Shown here: positions 26,165 through 34,451 of the stretch, in pieces | Layout of the letters: each line of letters starts with the position of its first letter | How positions within the stretch are numbered: position 1 is the first letter of the stretch | From: Dehalococcoidia bacterium | GTDB taxonomy: Bacteria; Chloroflexota; Dehalococcoidia; Lucifugimonadales; Lucifugimonadaceae | NCBI GenBank assembly: GCA_022824185.1 | Contig: JAJEAU010000019.1 | Span: forward strand, 62,001-126,000 | Reading direction: 5' to 3' | DNA length: 64,000 bases | Translations under genes and position numbers: made by a program | The notes under the pieces: generated by a model | The model's database searches: none | What the model was told of the DNA's origin: nothing | The model's input: the letters and a program-made list of their open reading frames with translations, nothing else

Positions 26165-27571
26165 TTGCCTTCCGACACGCGCCAAGACAACCGGGATGCT
26201 TCAACCGTTTTGAGGTCGCTTCCCAGCGTCGATGCGCTCCTCTCCGATCCCGCCTTGGCGAAGTTCGTAGAGCGATATCCACGGCGATTCATCGTCGAAG
26301 AGACTCGGCGAAAATTATCCGAAGTTCGGTCAGCAGTTCTTAACGCTCGCAACGGAGCCGAACCCGTATCGGCTGACGTGCTGGTTCGAGAGATTATCCA
26401 AGACACCGAAGCTCGATGGGGTCCATCGCCGACCCGCGTGATTAACGCCACCGGTGTGATCATCCACACAAACCTTGGGAGAGCACCGCTGGGGCGTTTG
26501 GCAGCCCAAGCAGCGCGAGACGCCGCACTTGGGTACTCAGACCTCGAATACGACCTCGTTGCTGCGGGTCGCGGTTCTCGCCATGCGCATATCACCGATC
26601 TTCTGAAAACTGTCTCGGGTGCCAGCGCAGGAATCGCAGTCAACAACAATGCGGCAGCGGCACTCCTTGCGTTGAGCAGTCTCGCTGGAGACGGCGGCGA
26701 TGTGATCGTGTCGCGCAGCGAAGCCGTCGAGATCGGTGGCGGCTTCCGTGTACCGGATGTCATGGCGCAATCGGGTGCCAATCTCGTCGATGTCGGGACA
26801 ACCAACCGCACGTACGCAGGCGATTACGAAAACGCGATCGGTCCCAACGCCTCTGCCATCCTCAAGGTCCACCGTTCAAACTTCGCCATCTCCGGGTTCG
26901 TCCACGAGGATCCATTATCAGACATCGTCGATGTCGCCCACAGACACGACATCCCCCTGATCCACGACCTCGGTTCCGGTAGTTTGATTGACACTGCACA
27001 GTTCGGAGTGAACCATGAGCCGACGGTGCAGGAATCGGTCGAATCGGGAGCCGATCTCACCCTTTTTTCGGGTGACAAGCTTTTGGGCGGGCCACAAGCA
27101 GGGATCATCGTTGGCAATACCGAACTAGTAGAACGGGTTGCGCGTCACCCGTTGGCTCGCGCTGTCCGCATCGACAAGATGACGCTCGCGGCGCTGAACG
27201 CTACGCTTCGTTCTTACGTCCGCGGGTCGGCACTCGAGGAGCTTCCAATCTGGCGCATGATGTCGGTGACCTTGGAAGCGTTAGACGAAGTTGTGCAAGA
27301 TTGGTCGAAACAGATCAAGTCGGAAGTGGTTGAAGGAAGGACCGCCATCGGAGGTGGTAGCGCGCCCGGTCAGACATTGCCCACCAAAAGGTTGATGGTC
27401 ACAATCGATGGTTCCGCCGGTGCCATTGCGGAGTCGCTGCGCCAACACGAACCGCCCATCATTGGTCGAATCGAAGACGACCGTGTTTTCCTCGACGCAC
27501 GCACGGTGCTTCCTGAAGAACGACGGGATGTCGCCGACGCGCTCCAAACCGTCGCTAAAACAGTTAGCTGA
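26165..27571 (+). CDS. selA: L-seryl-tRNA(Sec) selenium transferase
   Basis: SelA converts Ser-tRNA(Sec) to Sec-tRNA(Sec) using selenophosphate; it is a PLP enzyme. The 468-residue product has the SelA N-terminal domain (LPSVDALLSDPALAKFVERY) and the core motif TRVINATGVIIHTNLGRAPL. The PLP lysine is near residue 303 in FSGDKLLGGPQAGIIVG. The start is TTG at 26165, giving MPSDTRQ. No selB, selD or tRNA-Sec gene is visible in the window, and I saw no clear selenoprotein here, so the rest of the pathway must lie elsewhere if it is functional. Confidence 0.95.
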   Translation: MPSDTRQDNRDASTVLRSLPSVDALLSDPALAKFVERYPRRFIVEETRRKLSEVRSAVLNARNGAEPVSADVLVREIIQDTEARWGPSPTRVINATGVIIHTNLGRAPLGRLAAQAARDAALGYSDLEYDLVAAGRGSRHAHITDLLKTVSGASAGIAVNNNAAAALLALSSLAGDGGDVIVSRSEAVEIGGGFRVPDVMAQSGANLVDVGTTNRTYAGDYENAIGPNASAILKVHRSNFAISGFVHEDPLSDIVDVAHRHDIPLIHDLGSGSLIDTAQFGVNHEPTVQESVESGADLTLFSGDKLLGGPQAGIIVGNTELVERVARHPLARAVRIDKMTLAALNATLRSYVRGSALEELPIWRMMSVTLEALDEVVQDWSKQIKSEVVEGRTAIGGGSAPGQTLPTKRLMVTIDGSAGAIAESLRQHEPPIIGRIEDDRVFLDARTVLPEERRDVADALQTVAKTVS

Positions 27572-27638
27572 ATTACGAGATTCGGCAACATCGCGAAGGA
27601 AATCGCGGTGCACGGCGAAAGTCGTTTAACTTTCAGTC

Positions 27639-28979
27639 ATGACGTTGTTCGACGAAAGAAGGCAAGCGATCCTCGATCGCCAAGCTCCTCTGGCCACTCG
27701 CATGAGGCCGAGAGCGCTGGAAGAATTCGTGGGGCAAGAGAAGCTGGTCGGACGAGGTCGAGTCGTTCGACGAATGATCGAAACCGATCATCTCCACTCG
27801 ATGATTCTCTGGGGACCACCGGGCAGCGGCAAAACAACTCTGGCCCAGTTGATATCGCGCGTCACGAGTAGCCATTTCGTCGAGCTGTCGGCTGTCACGT
27901 CCGGTGTCCGTGACATCAGACGAGAGGCGGAGGAAGCCAGGCACCGCATCGGCTCTACGAGCACCCGAACCATACTCTTTGTCGATGAAATCCATCGTTT
28001 CTCTAAGTCCCAGCAAGATGCGTTGCTGCCTCACGTCGAAGCCGGCACCTTCATCCTCATCGGCGCAACGACCGAAAACCCGTCCTTCGAGGTGATAGCG
28101 CCGCTGCTCTCCCGCACTCGGGTTTACACGATGGAGCCGCTCACCGATGACGACATGAATCGCATCATCGAGGGCGCGTTGAGCGATCTGGAACGTGGCC
28201 TCGCATCGGCGAACCCTGTTCTTGACGATGACGCTCGTTCGTTTTTGTTAACCACAGCGAACGGCGACGCACGGTCGGTGCTCAACGCCCTAGAGGTCGC
28301 CGTGGAAGGGGCGACGATCGATAACGGTTATAGGACCATCACAGTCGAACTCGTGGAACAGGCCATCGAGAAACGGGCCCGTTACGATCGTCTCGGGGAC
28401 ATGCACTATGACACGATCTCAGCGTTCATCAAGAGCGTCCGCGCGTCTGATCCCGACGCTGCGATCTACTACCTCGCGAGGATGATCGATGCTGGCGAAG
28501 ATCCGCTCTTCATTGCACGCCGACTGGTCATCCTCGCGGCTGAAGACATCGGTCTGGCGAACCCGAACGGTCTCGCGGTCGCGGTCGCTGCGCAACAGGC
28601 TGTCAGTTTCGTTGGGATGCCTGAAGGACGAATTCCACTCGCCGAAGCGACTATCTTTTTGGCCTCAGCGCCGAAATCGAATTCGGCCTACATGGCCATC
28701 GACAAGGCCTTAGCCCTAGTTCGTCAGACTAAAGACGAACCCGTCCCGATGCATCTCCGGAACGCACCAACCCGGTTGATGGAAGATCTGGGATACGGAA
28801 AGAACTACCAATATCCCCACAGCGAACCCGGCAATTTCGTGCGGGTTGAGAATCTGCCGGACGGGGTTCGTGGAAGCCGCTTCTACGAACCGGGGAATTT
28901 AGGGGCGGAACGTCAGATTGGCGAACGGTTGCAGATCTGGTGGGGAGAGCGGTACGGGATCGAACCCGAAAATCGCTAG
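27639..28979 (+). CDS. rarA: Replication-associated recombination protein A (MgsA/RarA AAA ATPase)
   Basis: A AAA+ clamp-loader-like ATPase that acts at stalled replication forks. At 446 residues it has the normal length. It starts MTLFDERRQAILDRQAPLAT and continues RPRALEEFVGQEKLVG. Walker A is ILWGPPGSGKTTLAQL near residue 60, Walker B LFVDEIHRFSKSQQDALLP, and sensor 1 is in IGATTENPSFEV. The C-terminal MgsA domain includes DAAIYYLARMIDAGEDPLFI and IGLANPNGLAVAVAAQQAV. It follows selA by 67 bases on the same strand and may be cotranscribed. Confidence 0.95.
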   Translation: MTLFDERRQAILDRQAPLATRMRPRALEEFVGQEKLVGRGRVVRRMIETDHLHSMILWGPPGSGKTTLAQLISRVTSSHFVELSAVTSGVRDIRREAEEARHRIGSTSTRTILFVDEIHRFSKSQQDALLPHVEAGTFILIGATTENPSFEVIAPLLSRTRVYTMEPLTDDDMNRIIEGALSDLERGLASANPVLDDDARSFLLTTANGDARSVLNALEVAVEGATIDNGYRTITVELVEQAIEKRARYDRLGDMHYDTISAFIKSVRASDPDAAIYYLARMIDAGEDPLFIARRLVILAAEDIGLANPNGLAVAVAAQQAVSFVGMPEGRIPLAEATIFLASAPKSNSAYMAIDKALALVRQTKDEPVPMHLRNAPTRLMEDLGYGKNYQYPHSEPGNFVRVENLPDGVRGSRFYEPGNLGAERQIGERLQIWWGERYGIEPENR

Positions 28980-29014
28980 TCCCCGGACTGACCTTCCGGT
29001 TTCACTCCGCTCGT

Positions 29015-30061
29015 CTAGGCGGCCGCAACCGCTGCCCTGAAGTGCTCTTGGATCGCGACTAGGGTGTAGTCGATATCCTCCGACGAAATCCCGTAGTGTG
29101 TCACCATCCTCATCACGGGATCGCCTGCGTTCACCAATATCCCGCGTTCCTTGAGATTCGCTGCGATCGACTGACCGCTTCCGGGTGGGATGTTGAAGTA
29201 AACGATGTTGGAGTGGATGTTATCGGGGTCGACGCTGATGCCGTCGATTTCCGCCAAGCCATCAGCTAGCTTCTTGGCGTTCTCGTGGTCTTCTGCAAGG
29301 CGATCAATCATGTTGTCCAACGCGTATGTTCCCGCTGCGGCGATCACACCGACTTGCCTCATACCGGCGCCCAACATCTTCCGGTAGCGCCTAGCGTTAT
29401 CGATGAAATCCTCGCTGCCGACCACCACGCTTCCAACCGGGCAGGACAATCCTTTAGACAAGCAGAACGTGGCTGAATCTGCCGGTTCGCACAATTCGGC
29501 AACATCTACTCCCAAACTCACAGCCGCGTTAAAGATTCTTGCGCCGTCGATGTGAACAGCCATCCCACCTTCTCGCGCCGCGTCCGCCATCGCTTGCGTC
29601 TGTTCTGCCGTCAATGGTTGTCCGCTGGCCTGGTTGTGGGTGTTCTCGATGCAGAGCAGCTTCGTTGGCGGCTTGTGGTAGTCGGTGGGGTTCGTGGCAG
29701 CTCGGATGTCGTCTGGTTCCAGAAAACCGAAGCGATCCGTTTTAATCGGGTACAGGAACAGAGAACCTAGCACGCTCGCGCCGCCTGCTTCGTTCGTGAA
29801 AATGTGAGACCTGTCGCCCACGACGACTTGCTCTCCTCTGTCGCAGTGCGCCAGCATCGAAACCAAGTTGCCTTGCGTTCCTGATGTCACGAACAACCCG
29901 GCCTCTTTGCCGAGCATCGCCGCCGATTTTTCTTCGAGTTCGTTGACCGAAGGGTCGTCTCCATAGACGTCGTCGCCCAACTCGGCCTCGTAAATGGCGC
30001 GTCGCATCTCCGGCGATGGCAAAGATACTGTGTCGCTACGCAGGTCTACTCGAACTTCCAT
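29015..30061 (-). CDS. ltaE: Low-specificity L-threonine aldolase
   Basis: PLP enzyme that splits L-threonine or L-allo-threonine to glycine and acetaldehyde. The start VDLRSDTVSLPSPEMRRAIY and GDDVYGDDPSVNELEEK are diagnostic. PLP contacts follow in LFVTSGTQGNLVSMLAH and VHIDGARIFNAAVSLG, and the Schiff-base lysine is in CLSKGLSCPVGSVVVG near residue 203. 348 residues. It is convergent with rarA (35 bases between stops) and divergent from lspA. Confidence 0.93.
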   Translation of the reverse strand: MEVRVDLRSDTVSLPSPEMRRAIYEAELGDDVYGDDPSVNELEEKSAAMLGKEAGLFVTSGTQGNLVSMLAHCDRGEQVVVGDRSHIFTNEAGGASVLGSLFLYPIKTDRFGFLEPDDIRAATNPTDYHKPPTKLLCIENTHNQASGQPLTAEQTQAMADAAREGGMAVHIDGARIFNAAVSLGVDVAELCEPADSATFCLSKGLSCPVGSVVVGSEDFIDNARRYRKMLGAGMRQVGVIAAAGTYALDNMIDRLAEDHENAKKLADGLAEIDGISVDPDNIHSNIVYFNIPPGSGQSIAANLKERGILVNAGDPVMRMVTHYGISSEDIDYTLVAIQEHFRAAVAAA

Positions 30062-30200
30062 GATCAGGCCACTCCAGCCGTGGGTTCTTGAATTCGGTCG
30101 ATTACCAAGATGAATCTTATGCGCGTAGCGTCACCAAAGCGAGAAATATACTCAAAAACAGACCGGAACCCGATCACATTACTCTCGAGAGCTGCCGCCC

Positions 30201-30878
30201 GTGTCGATCTCAGAACCCGAGAGTGGACACCTGACCCAACCTCCCCAATCGTTTGACGATGCAAAAATGAACGGCGTCGCCATCAGAGCATGGGATTTCT
30301 GGATTCGTAAGAGCTGGATGCTGTGGGTTCTCGCCGCCGTCATCCTTGTCTTTGATCAGTCCACCAAGGCCGTCATCGTCGGATGGCTCGATTGGGGCGA
30401 GTCTTGGCCCGCGGAAGGGTTCCTGCGCTTCACCCATGCCCGCAACACAGGAACCGCCTTCAGTCTCTTCCAAGGCCACAGCAACATCTTGAGCTTTGTG
30501 GCGATCATCGCAGTTGCCGTATTGCTTTGGGTCTACGCCACCACCGGCGCCAAGTCATTCGTGCTCCGCATTGCGTTGGGGCTGCAACTCGGAGGTGCTC
30601 TGGGTAATCTCTTGGATCGGTTGCAGCAGGGCTACGTGACCGATTTCCTAGACGTCGGTTGGTGGCCGATTTTCAACGTCGCTGATTCGGCGATATCGGT
30701 CGGCATGGTTCTCATGGTTTTCTACTTCGTCACCGCGAAGGAAGAAGTGCCTGCCGCAGAGGCGACGTCCGCAGTTACGCAGGGAGACCATAGCGGTGGC
30801 TGCTCACGATGTGCAGAAGCTATGAGGCATGGGACTTTGAATCGGACGAGTGACGTTGTCCCCAAAACTGACAATTGA
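30201..30878 (+). CDS. lspA: Lipoprotein signal peptidase (signal peptidase II)
   Basis: Inner-membrane aspartic protease that removes signal peptides from diacylglyceryl-modified prolipoproteins, such as the binding lipoprotein in this window. Membrane helices begin near LWVLAAVILVFDQSTKAVIV, which holds the conserved D-Q-x-T-K motif. FTHARNTGTAFSLFQGHSNI has the conserved N-x-G-x-A-F. The catalytic aspartates lie in GYVTDFLDVGWWPIFNVADS. The GTG start at 30201 gives a polar extension; ATG 30267 (MNGVAIRAW) is an alternative. The C-terminal 30 residues are unusual and overlap the start of the next gene by 29 bases. Confidence 0.92.
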   Translation: MSISEPESGHLTQPPQSFDDAKMNGVAIRAWDFWIRKSWMLWVLAAVILVFDQSTKAVIVGWLDWGESWPAEGFLRFTHARNTGTAFSLFQGHSNILSFVAIIAVAVLLWVYATTGAKSFVLRIALGLQLGGALGNLLDRLQQGYVTDFLDVGWWPIFNVADSAISVGMVLMVFYFVTAKEEVPAAEATSAVTQGDHSGGCSRCAEAMRHGTLNRTSDVVPKTDN

Positions 30879-31830
30879 ACTCGGAGGGGACTTCCTACCT
30901 ATCCGGTTGGACCTCTTCATTCGTCACGAAATCCCAGATCTCTCGCGCACCGAAGTTCAGCGCCTGATTCGCGAAGGGGCTGCCACAGTCAACGGTCAAA
31001 TCGTCAACGCTCCGGCGACGCGCGTTGATGTTGGTGATGTCGTCGAGTTCGATTCCCCCGGGCCACCCAACCCCGACGCGCCGCCTTTGGCGCAAAACTT
31101 GGATTTCCGCGTTGTCCACGATGACGATCACGTCATCGTCGTCGACAAACCCGCCGGTATGGCTGTTCACGCAGGCGCCGGCAGGACGGACGGAACGCTC
31201 GTCAACGGCCTGCTCGCCAGGTACCCCGAACTCAGCGACTTGGAGCCATCCGACCGCCCCGGCATCGTTCATCGCTTGGACGCGGACACTTCTGGATTGA
31301 TGGTCGTCGGCCGCACTTCGGAGTCTGTTGAGGCTCTCTCGGGTGCCATCCGAAAACGAGATGTGGATAGGCGCTACGTCGCATTGGTTGTCGGGAAGTT
31401 CCCTGTCAGACCGGGCGTAATCGATCGGCCCATAGGGCGACACCCCACTGTCCGAACTCGGCAGGCCGTCGTAGCTGACGGCAGACCGGCCAGGACGCGT
31501 TTCGCCTTCAAGTCGGGTCACCACGCCTATGGAAGAAATTTCTCCATGGTCAACATCAAACTGGAAACCGGTCGTACTCACCAAGTCCGCGTCCACATGC
31601 AAGAGATCGGCTTCCCGGTAGTCGGCGATCCGGTGTATGGCATCGTCATTCCAGAGTTGTCACTCAACCGTCAGTTTCTCCACGCGAATTCGTTGGCCTT
31701 CCGACATCCGATCACTGGGGAGGAGCACAGATTTTTCTCACCCATGCCATCCGATCTCAGTAGTGCCTTGGCAAAGATCGGGCCTCCGTCGACCACGGGA
31801 TACGGCAACTCGGGATATGCGGCTACTTGA
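30850..31830 (+). CDS. RluA-family 23S rRNA pseudouridine synthase (RluD-like)
   Basis: Converts uridine to pseudouridine in large-subunit rRNA. An N-terminal S4 RNA-binding domain (RLDLFIRHEIPDLSRTEVQR, LIREGAATVNGQIV) precedes the catalytic domain. The catalytic aspartate is in the family signature IVHRLDADTSGLMVVGRT, and TGRTHQVRVHMQEIGFPVVG follows. 326 residues, GTG start, overlapping lspA by 29 bases. The lspA-rluD order is common in bacteria. Confidence 0.93.
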   Translation: MTLSPKLTIELGGDFLPIRLDLFIRHEIPDLSRTEVQRLIREGAATVNGQIVNAPATRVDVGDVVEFDSPGPPNPDAPPLAQNLDFRVVHDDDHVIVVDKPAGMAVHAGAGRTDGTLVNGLLARYPELSDLEPSDRPGIVHRLDADTSGLMVVGRTSESVEALSGAIRKRDVDRRYVALVVGKFPVRPGVIDRPIGRHPTVRTRQAVVADGRPARTRFAFKSGHHAYGRNFSMVNIKLETGRTHQVRVHMQEIGFPVVGDPVYGIVIPELSLNRQFLHANSLAFRHPITGEEHRFFSPMPSDLSSALAKIGPPSTTGYGNSGYAAT

Positions 31831-31848
31831 TCGGCTAATCTTGAAAAC

Positions 31849-33357
31849 ATGACCACCGAAACACCTGCCCGCGTCCGTTTCGCGCCTAGCCCCACCGGCG
31901 TGATGCACATCGGCGGCCTCCGCACCGCCCTTTACGACTGGTTTCTCGCCCGAAAAACCGGCGGCCAGTTCATCCTCCGAATCGAGGACACCGACCGAAA
32001 CCGATACGACCCCGACGCCGAATGGCACATCAAAGAATCGCTCAAATGGCTAGGTCTCGACCTCGATGAAGGTCCCGAGATTGGCGGCCCATATGCCCCG
32101 TATACGCAATCCGAGCGGCTGCAACTCTATCAAGACGCCGCCGAAAGGCTGATCGCGTCGGGAGACGCGTATTACGACGACACAACGCCTGAAGAACTCG
32201 CCGCCCTCCGACAACGTCAGCAAGCGGCGGGACAACCTCCTGGATACGACAATCGAGGACGCTATCGGACCGCCGAGCAGATCCAAGAATCGCGTGACAA
32301 AGGGCTCGAGGTCGTCGTTCGATTCAAGGTTCCGGACCATGGCGAACTACAGGTCGAGGACGAAGTCCGAGGCCGTCTGAAGTTCGATCTGTCGCTGCTT
32401 CAAGACTTCGTGATCCTGAAATCAGACGGATTCCCCACCTATCATCTGGCGCACGTCGTAGACGACTACGAGATGGGCATCACGCACGTCATCCGTGGCG
32501 AGGAGTGGATCCCGAGCTGCCCGCGTCACGTCTTGATCCAACGGGCACTTGGTATTTCCACGCCCAAATACGTCCACGTCCCGCTGATCACAGCGCAAGA
32601 TGGAGCCAAACTCAGTAAGCGACACGGTGCTCAGTCGGCCCTTGAATATCGCGACGCGGGCTACACCCCCGACGCAGTGCTCAACTACCTCGCACTACTC
32701 GGCTGGTCGCCCGGCGACGACACCGAGGTGATGTCCCGCAGCGAAATCGCATCGCGGTTCGAGATCGAACGAATCCTCTCCCACCCCGCCAAGTTCAGCG
32801 CTCAGAAACTCGAGTGGATGAACCAGCAACACATCATGAAGGCAGACGAGGACGAACTCGCCGAGATGATGATGCCCTACCTCGAACGACCCGAAGAGGA
32901 AGGCGGTTTGCTCGAAGAGATCGATCGGCCCATCGACCGTTCAATAGTCAGAGCTATGGTTCCGGTCCTTCGGGAACGCATCAAAGTCCTCCCCGACGTC
33001 ATCGAACTCATCGACTTCCTATTCGTCGACGAAGTCCAACCCAATCCCGAAGAGATGATCGGGCGCCGGATGGACGAGGAGATGGTCTTCACATCCCTCA
33101 ACGCCAGCATCCAAGCCCTAGAATCTCTCGAAACCTTCGATGGCGAAGCGATCGAACAAGCCCTGCGGGGACTGACGCAATCGACTGGCCTCAAAGCCGG
33201 CCAACTCTTCACGCCCATCCGCGTGGCCGTAACAGCCAAACGCATCGCACCCCCACTCTTCGAATCGATAGAAGTACTTGGTCGGGAGCGCACCATCGAA
33301 AGATTGCAACGCGGTTTGGCGATCTTTTCGAACTACGCCGGAAATCGTGACGACTAA
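31849..33357 (+). CDS. gltX: Glutamyl-tRNA synthetase
   Basis: Class I synthetase that attaches glutamate to tRNA(Glu). HIGH-type motif RFAPSPTGVMHIGGLRTALY at the N-terminus, RIEDTDRNRYDPDAEW, and the KMSKS counterpart KLSKRHGAQSALEYRDAGY. An alpha-helical anticodon-binding domain fills the last 170 residues. 502 residues; no zinc-binding cysteine cluster is present in the acceptor-binding region. Whether it also charges tRNA(Gln) depends on gatCAB, which is not seen here. It lies 19 bases after the pseudouridine synthase gene. Confidence 0.96.
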   Translation: MTTETPARVRFAPSPTGVMHIGGLRTALYDWFLARKTGGQFILRIEDTDRNRYDPDAEWHIKESLKWLGLDLDEGPEIGGPYAPYTQSERLQLYQDAAERLIASGDAYYDDTTPEELAALRQRQQAAGQPPGYDNRGRYRTAEQIQESRDKGLEVVVRFKVPDHGELQVEDEVRGRLKFDLSLLQDFVILKSDGFPTYHLAHVVDDYEMGITHVIRGEEWIPSCPRHVLIQRALGISTPKYVHVPLITAQDGAKLSKRHGAQSALEYRDAGYTPDAVLNYLALLGWSPGDDTEVMSRSEIASRFEIERILSHPAKFSAQKLEWMNQQHIMKADEDELAEMMMPYLERPEEEGGLLEEIDRPIDRSIVRAMVPVLRERIKVLPDVIELIDFLFVDEVQPNPEEMIGRRMDEEMVFTSLNASIQALESLETFDGEAIEQALRGLTQSTGLKAGQLFTPIRVAVTAKRIAPPLFESIEVLGRERTIERLQRGLAIFSNYAGNRDD

Positions 33358-33442
33358 ACCGCAAGTGATACCATCGTTAGCGTAAGCGAAAGTCGATTCA
33401 GAAGATTCGAATCGGGCACCACAACAGGAGAACTGAGTTCAG

Positions 33443-33637
33443 TTGGTAGAGGTAAAAAACCGAGAAGGTGAAAGCTTCGAGGCCATGCTCCGACGCTTCA
33501 CGCGAAGCGTCCAGCACGAAGGCATCATTTCCGAAGCACGACGGCGAAAGGCATTCGAGCCGCCGTCAGTGACGCGCAAAAAGCAACACGCATCAAAGCT
33601 CCGCAAGAGCCGGAAGTCCACCGAGAAAAACGCCTAA
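33443..33637 (+). CDS. rpsU: Small ribosomal subunit protein bS21
   Basis: A 64-residue basic protein with the bS21 pattern VEVKNREGESFEAMLRRFTR, then RKAFEPPSVTRKKQHASKLR. It binds near the 3' end of 16S rRNA. The start is TTG 33443, with an AGGAG ribosome site 12 bases before it; no ATG or GTG gives the conserved N-terminus. The upstream gap contains the hairpin CGATTC-loop-GAATCG (33391-33411), which may be a leader structure. Confidence 0.9.
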   Translation: MVEVKNREGESFEAMLRRFTRSVQHEGIISEARRRKAFEPPSVTRKKQHASKLRKSRKSTEKNA

Positions 33638-33744
33638 GTTGGCAACACTGAGAGATCCCTACCCCTTGATGCCCAAGCGGGATTTTATGGGGGTCTAGAA
33701 CCCATCGTCTCGTTAATGTCTGGTTTCAAAGGGTTTAGCGCGTA

Positions 33745-34446
33745 ATGAAATTCGGCATCGTCGTATTCCCGGGCTCGTGGTCCGAACGCGACATGCACTA
33801 CGCAGTCTCTGACGTTCTCGGTTACCAAGCTGAATACATCTGGCACCGAGAGTCCTCATTCGACGGCTTCGACGCCATTCTCCTACCCGGCGGCTTCTCG
33901 TACGGCGACCACCTACGATGCGGAGCCATAGCCGCCCATTCGCCCGTCATGGGCGCGATCAAAGAGTTTGCCAACGACGGCGGGTTCGTCTTCGGCAGCT
34001 GTAACGGATTTCAAATCCTCTGCGAGTCTGGACTGCTCCCCGGCGCATTGATCCGTAACGATCACCTTTCTTTCCGCTGTTCGCCCGGGACTCTCCGCGT
34101 CGAGACGTCATCGACACCGTTCACGTCGCAATTCTCCGATGGCGATGTCGTTGCGATGCCGATTTCTCACGGTGAAGGCAACTACCAAGCAGACGAAGAA
34201 ACTATCGACATGCTGGAATCTGATGGTCGAGTAATCTTCCGTTACGTCGACGATCAAAACCGTGCCACCGTCGAAGCGAACCCCAACGGAACACTCAACA
34301 ACATCGCAGGTATCGCCAACGAACATGGCAACGTCCTCGGGATGATGCCCCACCCGGAACGCGCCTGTGAACCACTTCTCGGCAGCAGCGACGGCAACCC
34401 TCTCTGGCAGTCCATCGCCGCAACCGTCGACGGCGGTAGGTCCTAA
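33745..34446 (+). CDS. purQ: Phosphoribosylformylglycinamidine synthase, glutaminase subunit
   Basis: Glutamine amidotransferase subunit for the fourth step of purine synthesis; it feeds ammonia to PurL. The class I glutaminase triad is visible: nucleophile in FVFGSCNGFQILCESGLL, and the His/Glu pair near the C-terminus in MMPHPERACEPLLGS. It starts MKFGIVVFPGSWSERDMHYA. 233 residues. PurL begins five bases after the stop. No purS-sized gene sits in the 107-base gap from rpsU. Confidence 0.95.
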   Translation: MKFGIVVFPGSWSERDMHYAVSDVLGYQAEYIWHRESSFDGFDAILLPGGFSYGDHLRCGAIAAHSPVMGAIKEFANDGGFVFGSCNGFQILCESGLLPGALIRNDHLSFRCSPGTLRVETSSTPFTSQFSDGDVVAMPISHGEGNYQADEETIDMLESDGRVIFRYVDDQNRATVEANPNGTLNNIAGIANEHGNVLGMMPHPERACEPLLGSSDGNPLWQSIAATVDGGRS

Positions 34447-34451
34447 CTACG

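Noticed and set aside
33391..33420. TTCGAATC-containing hairpin before rpsU as a tRNA T-arm
   Set aside because: No acceptor, D or anticodon arms can be drawn around it; it is just a short stem-loop.
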